Positions 1-8,270 of a stretch of 35,975 nucleotides of DNA are shown in pieces. Under the pieces are notes generated by a model. It did no database searches. It worked only from the letters and a program-made list of their open reading frames with translations, and was not told the DNA's origin. Numbering within the stretch: position 1 is the stretch's first letter; every line of letters begins with the position of its first letter. The position numbers and the translations under genes were made by a program. The DNA comes from Methanosarcina spelaei. Its GTDB lineage: Archaea; Halobacteriota; Methanosarcinia; Methanosarcinales; Methanosarcinaceae. The stretch lies in NCBI RefSeq assembly GCF_002287235.1, contig NZ_LMVP01000268.1, positions 1 through 35,975 of the forward strand. The letters run 5' to 3'.

Positions 1-221
1 CCGGGGAAGTTTTCCATCCCCGCAGCAAGCTAGCGGGGTATTCGACTGAAATAAACTCTGTAAAGAAATTCTAAAGAACGAGGATTTGTATAGACATAAT
101 CAAATATTTTCTAATATATGATACAGTTTTGTGATCTTTTGAAATTCCAGAAAAACATAGTATCTGTTGATAAGATACATAAAGGTAAAAGTAAACCTAA
201 GAAATTTATTTCCGCATTTCC
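1..221. other. Gene-free window edge with GC-rich hairpins
   Basis: No coding region is visible. The first 40 bases are GC-rich in an AT-rich setting and can form two mutually exclusive hairpins: CGGGGA with TCCCCG, or CCCCGC with GCGGGG around AGCAAGCTA. They could be the tail of a repeat or mobile element lying outside the window, or a terminator. The rest is AT-rich and downstream of the leftward HAD gene. Confidence 0.4.
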
Positions 222-911
222 CTATAGCAAGATATTATAGATCTCATCCAAACTTTTACAGTAGTTTTGATAGTTGTGAGTGTTTTCTTTTCTTACCAGT
301 ATGGCTTTAATTCCTGCGTTTATTGCCCCTTCAATATCTGCAATGTAACTGTCACCAATCATTGTTACTTCACTGGTATCTTCGAGTTTGTCAAGCACTC
401 CCCTGTAAATCTGGATATTAGGCTTTTCATAGCCTAGCTGTGCTGACGAGTATACCTGGATGAAATATTTACTTATTCCTAAGTCTCTTACCAGACCGGA
501 TAATTCGGGTACATGGTTTGAGACTATTATATTTTCATAACCTGTATTTATCGCTCTTTCTAAACAGGGAACTGTATCATTATAAAGATGCCATTTTGTG
601 TTATCCAAGTATTTTGTTTTTATTTGACCTGCAATTTCGGATGATAGTGTTTCATTAACCCCAAGTTGATTTATTATTTTTGAGAAGTGCAATGTCATGT
701 AATCCCACCAGTGGATTCCTCCAAAAAACTCTTCATGAGATTTTTCAGGGGTATGCCAGGGAAACCCTCTGGTAAGAAGTGGACGAATATCCTCAAGTTT
801 AATGCTACTGTATCCATATTCCTGTAACAAGTCGTATATAGTTTGACTCCACATTCCGTCCCGATATGCAAGGGTGTTATCAAAATCCCACAGTATATAT
901 TTTTTCTGCAT
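222..911 (-). CDS. HAD-superfamily hydrolase (subfamily IA)
   Basis: A 229-aa soluble protein of the haloacid dehalogenase superfamily, which are mostly phosphatases. The N-terminal motif I is WDFDNTLAY, with the nucleophile Asp and the second catalytic Asp two residues later. Motif II is the SNH segment near residue 131, motif III the Lys of EKPNIQIY, and motif IV the MIGDSYIADIEGA segment that carries the Mg-binding acids. A helical cap of about 100 residues follows motif I, as in phosphoglycolate phosphatase-like members. Length and ATG start are normal for the family. The gene stands alone, with no operon partner in the window. Substrate cannot be deduced; family membership is certain. 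Confidence 0.9.
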   Translation of the reverse strand: MQKKYILWDFDNTLAYRDGMWSQTIYDLLQEYGYSSIKLEDIRPLLTRGFPWHTPEKSHEEFFGGIHWWDYMTLHFSKIINQLGVNETLSSEIAGQIKTKYLDNTKWHLYNDTVPCLERAINTGYENIIVSNHVPELSGLVRDLGISKYFIQVYSSAQLGYEKPNIQIYRGVLDKLEDTSEVTMIGDSYIADIEGAINAGIKAILVRKENTHNYQNYCKSLDEIYNILL

Positions 912-1282
912 TGTAATATTCCTGTTCTATCCTGAAATGACTTCATATTCTATAAAAACTGAAATGTGAATTTTTATCGGTAAAATGCTCGTATTTCGGC
1001 TATAAAAGTGTAAACCCGGCTGTACACATCATATCAGAATTTTCTTGATTCCTTCGAAACTTTCATCAAATGCAAAAATTCTATGATAAACACATAGGCA
1101 CTTTTCTTAGAATCTGCAAACATCAATTTAAATAAGTGTTTAGGCCAGGTGCTGAGAACGGTTACCTTTTCTAATTGTGAAGGTTTTAACTGATTTTGTA
1201 AAAAATTCAGATTTTATGCAACAGAACCCTTCATATAAATATCCGTAATTATCTATAGTCATGAGGTAATTAATGCAACATT
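912..1282. other. Intergenic stretch, nothing coding seen
   Basis: AT-rich spacer between the HAD gene and the 3' end of the ArsR-rhodanese gene. Both flanking genes read leftward, so it should hold the HAD promoter near its left end and the regulator's 3' end near its right. I see no ORF, tRNA or convincing repeat. Confidence 0.4.
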
Positions 1283-1987
1283 TCATGAGATATTGCTGTT
1301 TTTTTTGTTGCAGCAATCATGAACGTTACTATATTCATCATTTTGTGAAAGCCACTCCTGAACGCTTGCCTCCAAACGCACAGCTTTAAAGCCATGAGCT
1401 CTTAATATCTCCACTGCCTCTACAGACAGTAAGCAGCAACGGCCACGGCAATAAGCAACAATTTCCTGATTTATAGGTAAAGTAGCTAAATGTTTTTCCA
1501 AATCTTCTATAGGAATAGAATTAGCTCCTGGAATGTGCATCATCTCATATTCTTCTTTCGGCCTTACATCAATTAAAGTCACATTGCCTTTTTTCATTCT
1601 CACAATGAGTTCACTCATTTTTATTTGTTCTATATTATCTCTGTTAGTGTAAATTTCCTCCCGAAGCTTTTGAAGTTCCGTAATACGCTTTTCGGCTAAA
1701 AGCTGTAAAGATATGATGAAATTCGCCACCGTTCGATCCGCCAATTTGTAATATGAGTAAACTCCACGCTTCTCATACTCTACCAGCCTGGATTCAAGCA
1801 GAGTTTGCAGATGCTGGGATGTATTTGCAACACTCATATCCGTTTCACGGGCGATTGTTTCGACCGTTTTGGATCCCTGCATCAAAATGTCCAATATCTC
1901 CAGCCTTCGAGGACTTGAAATAGCCTTTCCGATTCTGGCGAGCTGCGCATAAACGTTATCTTTAAACACACGGGTTTCTTTTTCCAT
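1283..1987 (-). CDS. ArsR-family regulator fused to a rhodanese domain
   Basis: A 234-aa two-domain protein. Residues about 1-100 are an ArsR/SmtB winged helix: RIGKAISSPRRLEILDIL, then a recognition-helix region with MSVANTSQHLQTLLESRLV and a wing around YEKRGVYSYYKL. Residues about 125-225 are a rhodanese domain, with LIDVRPKEEYEMMHIPGA and an active-site loop AYCRGRCCLLS carrying the catalytic Cys. Such fusions are known as regulators of sulfur or redox stress genes; the Cys-rich loop suggests persulfide or thiol sensing, which is inference. I chose the second in-frame ATG because AGGAAG lies 5 nt before it; the upstream ATG at 2005 has only a very close GAG. It is divergent from the CcdA-like gene, with a 44-bp palindrome between them. 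Confidence 0.88.
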   Translation of the reverse strand: MEKETRVFKDNVYAQLARIGKAISSPRRLEILDILMQGSKTVETIARETDMSVANTSQHLQTLLESRLVEYEKRGVYSYYKLADRTVANFIISLQLLAEKRITELQKLREEIYTNRDNIEQIKMSELIVRMKKGNVTLIDVRPKEEYEMMHIPGANSIPIEDLEKHLATLPINQEIVAYCRGRCCLLSVEAVEILRAHGFKAVRLEASVQEWLSQNDEYSNVHDCCNKKNSNIS

Positions 1988-2065
1988 AAAAACTTCCTGA
2001 TTCATCTCGTTTTTTTATCTATTCTAAGTCGCAATTCATCGTTATGTTAAAATACAATTTTACCA

Positions 2066-2109
2066 TATAATTTAAATATTCAATTGATCAATTGAATATT
2101 TAAATTATA
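2066..2109. promoter_or_regulatory. 44-bp perfect palindrome, probable ArsR-type operator
   Basis: Bases 2066-2087 are the exact reverse complement of 2088-2109, with no loop. The core is CAATTGATCAATTG flanked by AAATATT/AATATTT arms. It lies about 80 bp upstream of the regulator start and about 160 bp upstream of the CcdA-like start. ArsR/SmtB dimers bind AT-rich inverted repeats with ATTCAA/TTGAAT-like half sites, and such half sites are present here. Its position suggests autoregulation and control of the divergent gene. Confidence 0.75.
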
Positions 2110-2269
2110 CAGGTTCTAAACGGGATGCTGCCATCAGATCCAAAATATCGTACTAAGACTTTACCATCTGAAATCTAGACAAGTACAAAATTTAGGATTT
2201 TCGGGTTGCTCTGGATGAGATAGATTTACAGTTGAATACGGAATTAATTAATCTAATAGGATGAAGCTT

Positions 2270-2938
2270 ATGACAGCAACATTTGACCCTTCTGTAACTG
2301 GTATATTTGTTTTTGGGCTACTAGCAGGTATCTGCCCATGTAATAGCGTGTTATGCTTAGGATTAATAGGTTACCTTACAAGCGGAAAAACAAACTTATC
2401 ACTTTTTAACATACTTAAACTAGTTTTCTCATTTTCAATAGGCACTGTGCTAGTACTATTGCCGCTTGGATTTATTGCCGGATACATTGGTAAATATATG
2501 TTGTTTTTTAACAGTGCAATCGCCTGGACAATTGGAGGTATGTTAATGATTGCAATGGGATTACAACTATTACATGTTTACAAACCACCAATACGAAGCA
2601 TATACAATTTTTTTAAATTACCTAACTCTTATACAATAATGGGAGCATTCTTACTTGGGCTTTCTTTTGGGGCAATTACAATAGGTAGAGGTGCTCCGAT
2701 GCTGATAATTGTATTAACTTATATAGGATTGTATCAAACGCCACTTCAAGGGATACTTACTATGTTAATATACGCTGTTGGTCTAAGTATTCCTCTTATT
2801 TTAATCAGCTCTATCGGCGGTTCAATAGGTAAAAAAATCAAAGGAACTACCAGAATAAGTGGTGACTTCATGGACAAAGCAATAGGAGTATCAATTACAT
2901 TAATCGGTGTCTACTTCATATATCTAGCTATACAATAA
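2270..2938 (+). CDS. CcdA/DsbD-type transmembrane thiol-electron carrier
   Basis: A 222-aa polytopic membrane protein with about six hydrophobic helices, typical of the cytochrome c biogenesis CcdA family that passes reducing equivalents across the membrane. The first helix has the motif GICPCNSVLCLG, with a CxC pair and a further Cys. The equivalent second-half helix (LLGLSFGAITIGRGAPMLI) lacks the partner cysteine of classical CcdA, so the electron path must differ or use Cys residues of partners. AGGATG sits 6 nt before the chosen ATG; an ATG three codons earlier is possible but has no well-spaced ribosome site. The gene lies between the divergent ArsR-rhodanese regulator and the CGGC-domain gene, supporting a redox or sulfur role. 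Confidence 0.78.
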   Translation: MTATFDPSVTGIFVFGLLAGICPCNSVLCLGLIGYLTSGKTNLSLFNILKLVFSFSIGTVLVLLPLGFIAGYIGKYMLFFNSAIAWTIGGMLMIAMGLQLLHVYKPPIRSIYNFFKLPNSYTIMGAFLLGLSFGAITIGRGAPMLIIVLTYIGLYQTPLQGILTMLIYAVGLSIPLILISSIGGSIGKKIKGTTRISGDFMDKAIGVSITLIGVYFIYLAIQ

Positions 2939-3152
2939 GTCTAATCCTTTCTAATTTGAGTGAATAATTTAAAGTCGTTTTACAAATATAGTATAAGACA
3001 CCTGAAAAAATTTAGTGTGGAAGATAACATTCAGAATATACTTATCACTTTGATTTAATCAGTTTTAAGCTAGAGAATTAATTTTACCAATAAATAGCAA
3101 TTTTTAGTTACACTATGAATTGAAGTTTATGAAGAAGCAAAGGAGAGATCTT

Positions 3153-3485
3153 ATGAAAATTGGCTTAGTCAGGTGTTTGCAAACGGAAGATATGTGTCCC
3201 GGCTCTGCTTGTTTTAAGGTAATAAATGAGAAGAAACTTGCTTTTGATGGGATTACAGAGGACATTGAAATAATTGGTATCAATACTTGTGGAGGCTGTC
3301 CCGGTAAGAAGGCAGTGACTCGAACAGCAGAGATGGTTAAAAGAGGAGCTGATACAATTGTTCTTGCATCCTGTATATTTAAAGGTACTCCTATAGGCTT
3401 CCCATGTCCTCATGCACAAGAAATGAAAGACGCAATCGTTAGGAAACTTGGTAATTCAATAAAAATCATTGATTACACACATTAA
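3153..3485 (+). CDS. CGGC-domain protein
   Basis: A 110-aa soluble protein of the CGGC-domain family, named for the motif seen here as NTCGGCPGKKAV. Other cysteines lie in RCLQTEDMCPGSAC, LASCIFKG and GFPCPHAQEM, a conserved set that probably binds metal or performs thiol chemistry. The molecular function of the family is not established. The start is set by AAGGAGAG 6 nt before this ATG; upstream TTG (3120) and ATG (3129) would extend it but have no ribosome site. It follows the CcdA-like gene by 214 bp on the same strand, so the three Cys-rich products may work together (inference). Confidence 0.85.
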   Translation: MKIGLVRCLQTEDMCPGSACFKVINEKKLAFDGITEDIEIIGINTCGGCPGKKAVTRTAEMVKRGADTIVLASCIFKGTPIGFPCPHAQEMKDAIVRKLGNSIKIIDYTH

Positions 3486-3861
3486 TCTTTCAAAAAGGTG
3501 TTTTATCTTAGAACAGTTTTGCAATCTAAGAATATAATAAATTATGCTGATTAACAAATGCATAGGTTTAATGTAGAACCTGTGTATTTTTAAGGACTCT
3601 TAATTTTACAGATACATCAATATATGTGCGTTTTCTCATAAAACGTTCGTAGGTCGTGTCCCTGAATTATAGATCAATTCTGAAAAAACGAGTGCATACC
3701 ATGCATTTGATGAATCTAATCAGAGATTCTCTCAATTTCGGTTTTCAATGATTCAAACCCACGACCCGTTCGTATTTTACGGAAATAAACAAAACCTATG
3801 TACATTAAAAATAAATTTACAGATTGTTTTATACGTTGCAAAATGGACACTAATAAACATA
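3486..3861. other. Intergenic stretch containing a MITE-like element
   Basis: Between the CGGC gene and the UPF0060 pair, which converge here. No coding sequence is seen. The notable content is the short insertion element described separately; the remainder is AT-rich and unremarkable. Confidence 0.5.
3652..3766. mobile_element. 115-bp MITE-like element with target duplication
   Basis: The ends are inverted repeats: GGTCGTG at 3652-3658 and CACGACC at 3760-3766, with further matching TGAAT bases five positions inside each end. Exactly abutting them outside is an 8-bp direct repeat CGTTCGTA (3644-3651 and 3767-3774), as expected for a target-site duplication. There is no room for a transposase, so it is a non-autonomous miniature element or an internally deleted insertion sequence. 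The parent family cannot be named from here. Confidence 0.65.
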
Positions 3862-4191
3862 TTAGCGTGGAGTATAATATATAATAAAAACTCCTACAAG
3901 TGAGATGAAAGCTCCAATAATTTCAAACTTATCAGGATTTTTTTTATCGACAAGCATGCCCCATATAAGAGACGAAACAATAAAGATTCCTCCATAGGCA
4001 GCATAAACCCTGCCAAAATTAGCGTGCTGGAAGGTTGGAATAATTCCGTAGATTGCTAGCGTTAATCCTCCAAGTACACCAAAAGCAATTTTCTTATTTT
4101 CCCTTAACCATAGCCAGACTAGATAACCGCCTCCAATTTCAAATAAAGCAGCTAAAAAGAAAAGACCAAGAGAAATAATGATATCATTCAT
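3862..4191 (-). CDS. UPF0060 (YnfA-like) small membrane protein
   Basis: A 109-aa protein with four predicted membrane helices. It matches the YnfA/UPF0060 family by GGGYLVWLWLRE, YGIIPTFQ, FGRVYAAYGGIFIV and a C-terminal helix IGAFISLVGVFIIYYTPR. The family belongs to the drug/metabolite transporter superfamily and resembles small multidrug resistance proteins, which act as dimers. Its start overlaps the 3' end of a second UPF0060 gene by 8 bp, so the two are cotranslated in one operon. Substrate unknown. Confidence 0.88.
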   Translation of the reverse strand: MNDIIISLGLFFLAALFEIGGGYLVWLWLRENKKIAFGVLGGLTLAIYGIIPTFQHANFGRVYAAYGGIFIVSSLIWGMLVDKKNPDKFEIIGAFISLVGVFIIYYTPR

Positions 4192-4630
4192 TTACTTCAT
4201 CCTTCCTTGGCCAATAATATATAATTGATACCCCAACAAGAATTATCAAAGCGCCTATTAGATCATATATATCCGGTGCAGTTTTTTCGAACACCCAACC
4301 CCATAAAATAGACATAACAACAAAAATTCCCCCATAAGTTGCATATATTCTATGGAAATCTGCAGGCTGAAAGGTCGGTACGACCCCGTATAAAAATAAG
4401 ACGATTGCTCCTAAAAATGCAAATGGCAGCCCTCCTCCTTCTCGCAACCATATCCAGAAAAGATATCCTCCTCCAATTTCAAAAATACCCGCAAGGATAA
4501 ACAGGAGAATAGTATAGGTAAAGCATTGTTTTCTAGATACGCATCTTGATTCGAGAGCGATTTTCATATCGATGAAGTGTTTTTTAATCCCAAAATCATC
4601 GTTTTTTGAATATCGTTCGGTTTGTTCCAT
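4184..4630 (-). CDS. UPF0060 (YnfA-like) membrane protein, upstream paralogue
   Basis: A 148-aa paralogue of the next gene, sharing FEIGGGYLFWIWLRE, YGVVPTFQP, YATYGGIFVVMSILWGW and LVGVSIIYYWPR. It has the same four helices but a polar N-terminal extension of about 37 residues that family members lack. The true start may be the Met at residue 22 or later; no clear Shine-Dalgarno site decides it. The pair probably forms a heterodimer, as paired small multidrug resistance genes do (inference from their overlap and divergence). Confidence 0.82.
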   Translation of the reverse strand: MEQTERYSKNDDFGIKKHFIDMKIALESRCVSRKQCFTYTILLFILAGIFEIGGGYLFWIWLREGGGLPFAFLGAIVLFLYGVVPTFQPADFHRIYATYGGIFVVMSILWGWVFEKTAPDIYDLIGALIILVGVSIIYYWPRKDEVNE

Positions 4631-5007
4631 GTAACTAACATGGTAGCCATGAATTTATATTATTTTCTCTATTTTGAAATACTGTTAAAGTTTGCAATTG
4701 CCAAGATATTTAACCAACTATTAATGAACTTATAAAAATTCTAGTCCCTATAGACTTGATAGTAGCAGAATATGACCGATTTATAATTTCATTCCAATGA
4801 AATTTATACCTATATCAGACAAGGACATGACCCAGTCACCAGTCTTAGACATTACTGGAGCCTTTTTTCACATATTACGAAATGATGGACATGGAGAAGA
4901 AACTTATTAATTTAGGAATTCGGAGAGAGGAAATTCAACGGTTTATTTAAGAAAATAAACATAGGAAGTAATTGTAATATTCCTTTTTTGTTTTCCATAA
5001 TTTTTCT
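4631..5007. other. Intergenic stretch with one inverted repeat
   Basis: No coding sequence seen. It must hold the promoter of the UPF0060 operon at its left and the 3' end of trkH at its right. One inverted repeat stands out at 4782-4808: TATAATTTCATT, a CC centre, then AATGAAATTTATA, perfect apart from one bulged A. It may be an operator or hairpin. Confidence 0.4.
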
Positions 5008-6438
5008 TCAGGAATGCCAGAACTCCCTTGTAAAGAGTACAAGCACGGTATAAACCTCAAGCCTGCCTACCCACATATTACCGATAAGAATGATTTTTCC
5101 TAACGGTGGAACTGATTCAAAGTTTGCCATAGGCCCGACAATGTTAAAACCCGGACCTATGTTCCCTAGAGTCGTTATCGAAGCTGTAACCGAGCTTATT
5201 ATGTCAACTCCCAGCAGTGTTAGAAGCACCGTACCTACGACAAAAACGCCTATATAAAGCACAACAAAAGAAAGAATTGACTGTAAAATGTCATCCGGTA
5301 CTGCTTTACTATTAAACCTTATGGGCCTGACGAGTCGAGGATGAACAAATTTAAAGAGTTCTCTCCTTGCATATTTTAACATCAACAGAAAACGTACAAC
5401 CTTCATGCCTCCGCCTGTAGAACCTGCACAGCCCCCGATAAACATGACTGAAAAAACCAGAATTTTTGCCGAATCTTTCCATAGATTAAAATCAGTAGAA
5501 GCAAAACCGGTGGCTGTCATAATAGAGGTTATCTGAAATATGGCATAACGGAAAGAATTGAATGGAGAAAATCCCATGTCGCTGAATAGAACCAGTGTCA
5601 GTAAACCTGTGAAACCAAGGATAAAAAAAGAATAGGCCCTGAATTCCTCGTCTCGAAAAAGAACAACTTTATTGACACGAATAATCCGGTAGTAAAGAGC
5701 AAAGTTAGCTCCTGCAACAAACATGAAAAATGTGAGAATAAATTCAATAACAGGACTGTGAAAAGCTTCTATTCCTGCATTGTAAGTAGAAAATCCCCCG
5801 CAAGCCATACAGGCAAAGGTATGATTGAGAGCATCGTAAAGGGACATTCCTCCGAAGACCAGAGCCACAACTTCAAGAGCAGAGATAAAAACGTAAAGTG
5901 TCCATAGAATCCTTGCAGTTTCTCGGATTCTTGGCTTCAGTTTATCTTCAGTCGGACCGGGAGCCTCAGCCCTGAACAACTGGCGACCAGCAACTCCGAG
6001 TTTTGGTAGAACTGCGATGAAAAGTACAATGATCCCCATGCCTCCAAGCCAGGCGGTAAAAGACCGCCAGAAAAGAAGGCTTCTGGTGTGACTTTCAATA
6101 TCCACAAGAATTGAAGAACCCGTTGAAGTAAAACCTGACATTGTTTCAAAAACTGCATCAATAAAAGAGATTTGTTCAAAAAGAAAAGGAATAGCCCCGT
6201 AAATAGCCGCTGCAAGCCAGCTCAAAGCCACAATGGCAAGCGCTTCTTTTTGCTGCCAGTCCTCACGACCTTTAAACCGCATGAGAAGCAAGCCAGAAAT
6301 AAGGGTTATGGAAAAAGAGACAATAAAAGGTACAAGAGGCTCACGGTAGTAATAAGCTACTAAAAGAGGAACCAGCATTGTAAAAGCCAGAAGGAAAAGA
6401 ATTTTTCCTAATGCATTAAAGACTGTCCTATTATCTAT
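5008..6438 (-). CDS. trkH: TrkH-family potassium channel subunit
   Basis: Integral membrane subunit of the Trk K+ uptake system. Four pore-loop signatures appear in order: SGFTSTGSS, ACGGFSTYN, TATGFASTDF and TLGNIGPGFN, one per M1-P-M2 repeat. From the first ATG (6378) the protein is 456 aa and begins inside what is normally the first helix (MLVPLLVAYYYREP). The frame stays open upstream and encodes IDNRTVFNALGKILFLLAFT, the missing N-terminal part of the family. The only well-placed ribosome site, AGGTGG at 6445-6450, lies 6 nt before an ATA codon at 6436-6438, so I extend the gene to there (476 aa). An AUA start is unusual; function is certain, start is not. It follows trkA by 38 bp. Confidence 0.85.
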   Translation of the reverse strand: MDNRTVFNALGKILFLLAFTMLVPLLVAYYYREPLVPFIVSFSITLISGLLLMRFKGREDWQQKEALAIVALSWLAAAIYGAIPFLFEQISFIDAVFETMSGFTSTGSSILVDIESHTRSLLFWRSFTAWLGGMGIIVLFIAVLPKLGVAGRQLFRAEAPGPTEDKLKPRIRETARILWTLYVFISALEVVALVFGGMSLYDALNHTFACMACGGFSTYNAGIEAFHSPVIEFILTFFMFVAGANFALYYRIIRVNKVVLFRDEEFRAYSFFILGFTGLLTLVLFSDMGFSPFNSFRYAIFQITSIMTATGFASTDFNLWKDSAKILVFSVMFIGGCAGSTGGGMKVVRFLLMLKYARRELFKFVHPRLVRPIRFNSKAVPDDILQSILSFVVLYIGVFVVGTVLLTLLGVDIISSVTASITTLGNIGPGFNIVGPMANFESVPPLGKIILIGNMWVGRLEVYTVLVLFTREFWHS

Positions 6439-6476
6439 AAGAAACCACCTGCTTTTTAAAGTTTACATTTAAAAGA

Positions 6477-7823
6477 TCATCTGAAAAACTTTTCTATCTC
6501 CGACATTGCAGAAGCCATGGAAAAGATGACAACTCTATCCTGATTTTCAATGATGAAGTCTCCTCTAGGGACTATAGTGTCTCTTCCGCGGACTACCATA
6601 TTAATGAGAGCTCCCTTTGGGAACTTGACTTTGTTCAAAGGTTTTCCGACAATTTTTGAGCCCTGGGAAACCGTATACTCTATGATCTCTGCTTTTTCGC
6701 CTTCAAAGGTCGTAAGGGTTTGTATTCCCCTGCCCATTGTAAGTTTAAGTACCTCGCTTACAGTAGCCTCCCTGGGGCTGACTGCCAGATCTATGCCAAC
6801 CATTTCAAAAAGAGGCAGGTAGTCCGAACGATCAGCCCTGGCAATCACTTTCTTTGCACCCAGTTGCTTTCCAAGAAGAGCACACAGCAGATTTTTCTCA
6901 TCGCTGTCCGTAACCGAGATAACAACGTCCATGTTCTCAATACCCTCCTCCCTGAGCAGACTGAGGTCGGTGCCATCCCCGTTTAAAATAAGGGCATTTT
7001 CCAGCGTTTCGGCCACTTCTATGCAGCGGCTTTTACTGTACTCGATGATCTTAAGGTCGGCATTCTCATTTTTATCTATCAGTTTAGCCAGATAAAATCC
7101 TACAATCCCACAGCCTATAATAAGAACTTTACTTTTATTGGGTACCTGGCTCCCGAAAGTCCTGCCTAGCCCTCCCATAGTTTCAGGTTTACCCACAACT
7201 ACCATATGGTCGTTTGCGTCAATTATGTCGCTTCCATGAGGAATAATTATTTCGTGGTCTCGAAAAATCGCACTGACAATGCAGCAGTCAGCAAGCCTGA
7301 GGTCCTTAATCTGCTTTCCTACAAGCTTGCTTTCTGGACTTATTGCAAACTCAGTCATCCGGACTTTTCCATCGGCAAACATCTCGGCACTTATTGCGGA
7401 CGGGCTTGACAGAATTTCAGCAATTTCGGAGGCAAGTGAAAGTTCAGGACAGATCATTAGATCGATTCCAACCTGAGCCCTTGAGGTTACAGGCGAATCG
7501 ATATAATCCGGGTTACTGACTCTGGCAATGGTCTTAGTTTCCTTCCATCCTGGCTTTCCGCGGGTAATTAATTTGGCGGTCATGCAAGCTACAATATTAA
7601 CCTCGTCCAGACCGGTCACAGCTACGAGCAAGTCAGTATCCTGAAGAATTTTTGATAGGATATCAGCGTTTGCCCCGTTACCTTCGATAACAAGAACATC
7701 AAGTTCGTCTGCCCGTTTTGATGCTTCTTCAGCATTCTCAATAATTATTACATCGTTTTTTGGGGAAAGAGCTTTTGCGATGTGATAACCTACTTCCCCT
7801 GCGCCGATAATTATAACCTTCAT
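6477..7823 (-). CDS. trkA: TrkA, NAD-binding regulatory subunit of K+ uptake
   Basis: A 448-aa cytosolic protein with the duplicated RCK architecture of TrkA. The first Rossmann fold begins with IIGAGEVGYHIAKAL (about residues 4-18) and has an acidic IIEN end of strand 2. An RCK-C domain follows at about 140-220. A second Rossmann fold begins with IIGCGIVGFYLAKLI (about 235), and a second RCK-C domain ends the protein. It gates TrkH in response to nucleotides. The two genes form an operon with trkA first. Length is normal for the family (about 450-460 aa). Confidence 0.95.
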   Translation of the reverse strand: MKVIIIGAGEVGYHIAKALSPKNDVIIIENAEEASKRADELDVLVIEGNGANADILSKILQDTDLLVAVTGLDEVNIVACMTAKLITRGKPGWKETKTIARVSNPDYIDSPVTSRAQVGIDLMICPELSLASEIAEILSSPSAISAEMFADGKVRMTEFAISPESKLVGKQIKDLRLADCCIVSAIFRDHEIIIPHGSDIIDANDHMVVVGKPETMGGLGRTFGSQVPNKSKVLIIGCGIVGFYLAKLIDKNENADLKIIEYSKSRCIEVAETLENALILNGDGTDLSLLREEGIENMDVVISVTDSDEKNLLCALLGKQLGAKKVIARADRSDYLPLFEMVGIDLAVSPREATVSEVLKLTMGRGIQTLTTFEGEKAEIIEYTVSQGSKIVGKPLNKVKFPKGALINMVVRGRDTIVPRGDFIIENQDRVVIFSMASAMSEIEKFFR

Positions 7824-8270
7824 TGTACACCTTCAGAAAAACTGTTTTTAACTAACCTTATACTATGAAATCTGCCGGACAAAAAGCAACAGACACAGGA
7901 AAATCCAGAAAGAAAAAATTGAGTGAAAAGGTATAGGAAGTTAAGAGAAAACAAAGAAAACAAAACTGTAAAGTGAAGCCCGATGAACTTTTTGTGATGA
8001 AAATTGATCAGCATATTGACCATCTCTGGAAGTTAAATTTTTGCAAACAGAGTTTGTAAGACCCAGGCTTTTGTAAATATAACTACAAGCTAAAATTCTA
8101 AACCTGAACAATTATATAAATATTTTGAAATTTTTGCAGTAAAAAACAAAAAAGTGAAGCACTGTAGTAAAATGAAGGGGATTAGCTCGTCATTAACTCT
8201 AAGAATTATGCCGTAGTGAATTCAGAAGAAGGCGTTTTTGAGGGATTGACAATACAGTAAGCAAAAGTTT
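7824..8270. other. Intergenic stretch upstream of trkA
   Basis: No convincing gene. A leftward 67-codon frame (7820-8023) touches the trkA start through an ATGA overlap, but it is Phe/Leu/Ser-rich low-complexity sequence from A-rich DNA and I do not call it. The stretch should carry the trkA-trkH promoter. Confidence 0.4.

Noticed and set aside
7820-8023. Leftward 67-codon frame overlapping the trkA start by ATGA
   Set aside because: Composition is Phe/Leu/Ser low complexity from A-rich DNA, there is no ribosome site, and no motif; translational coupling alone is not enough.
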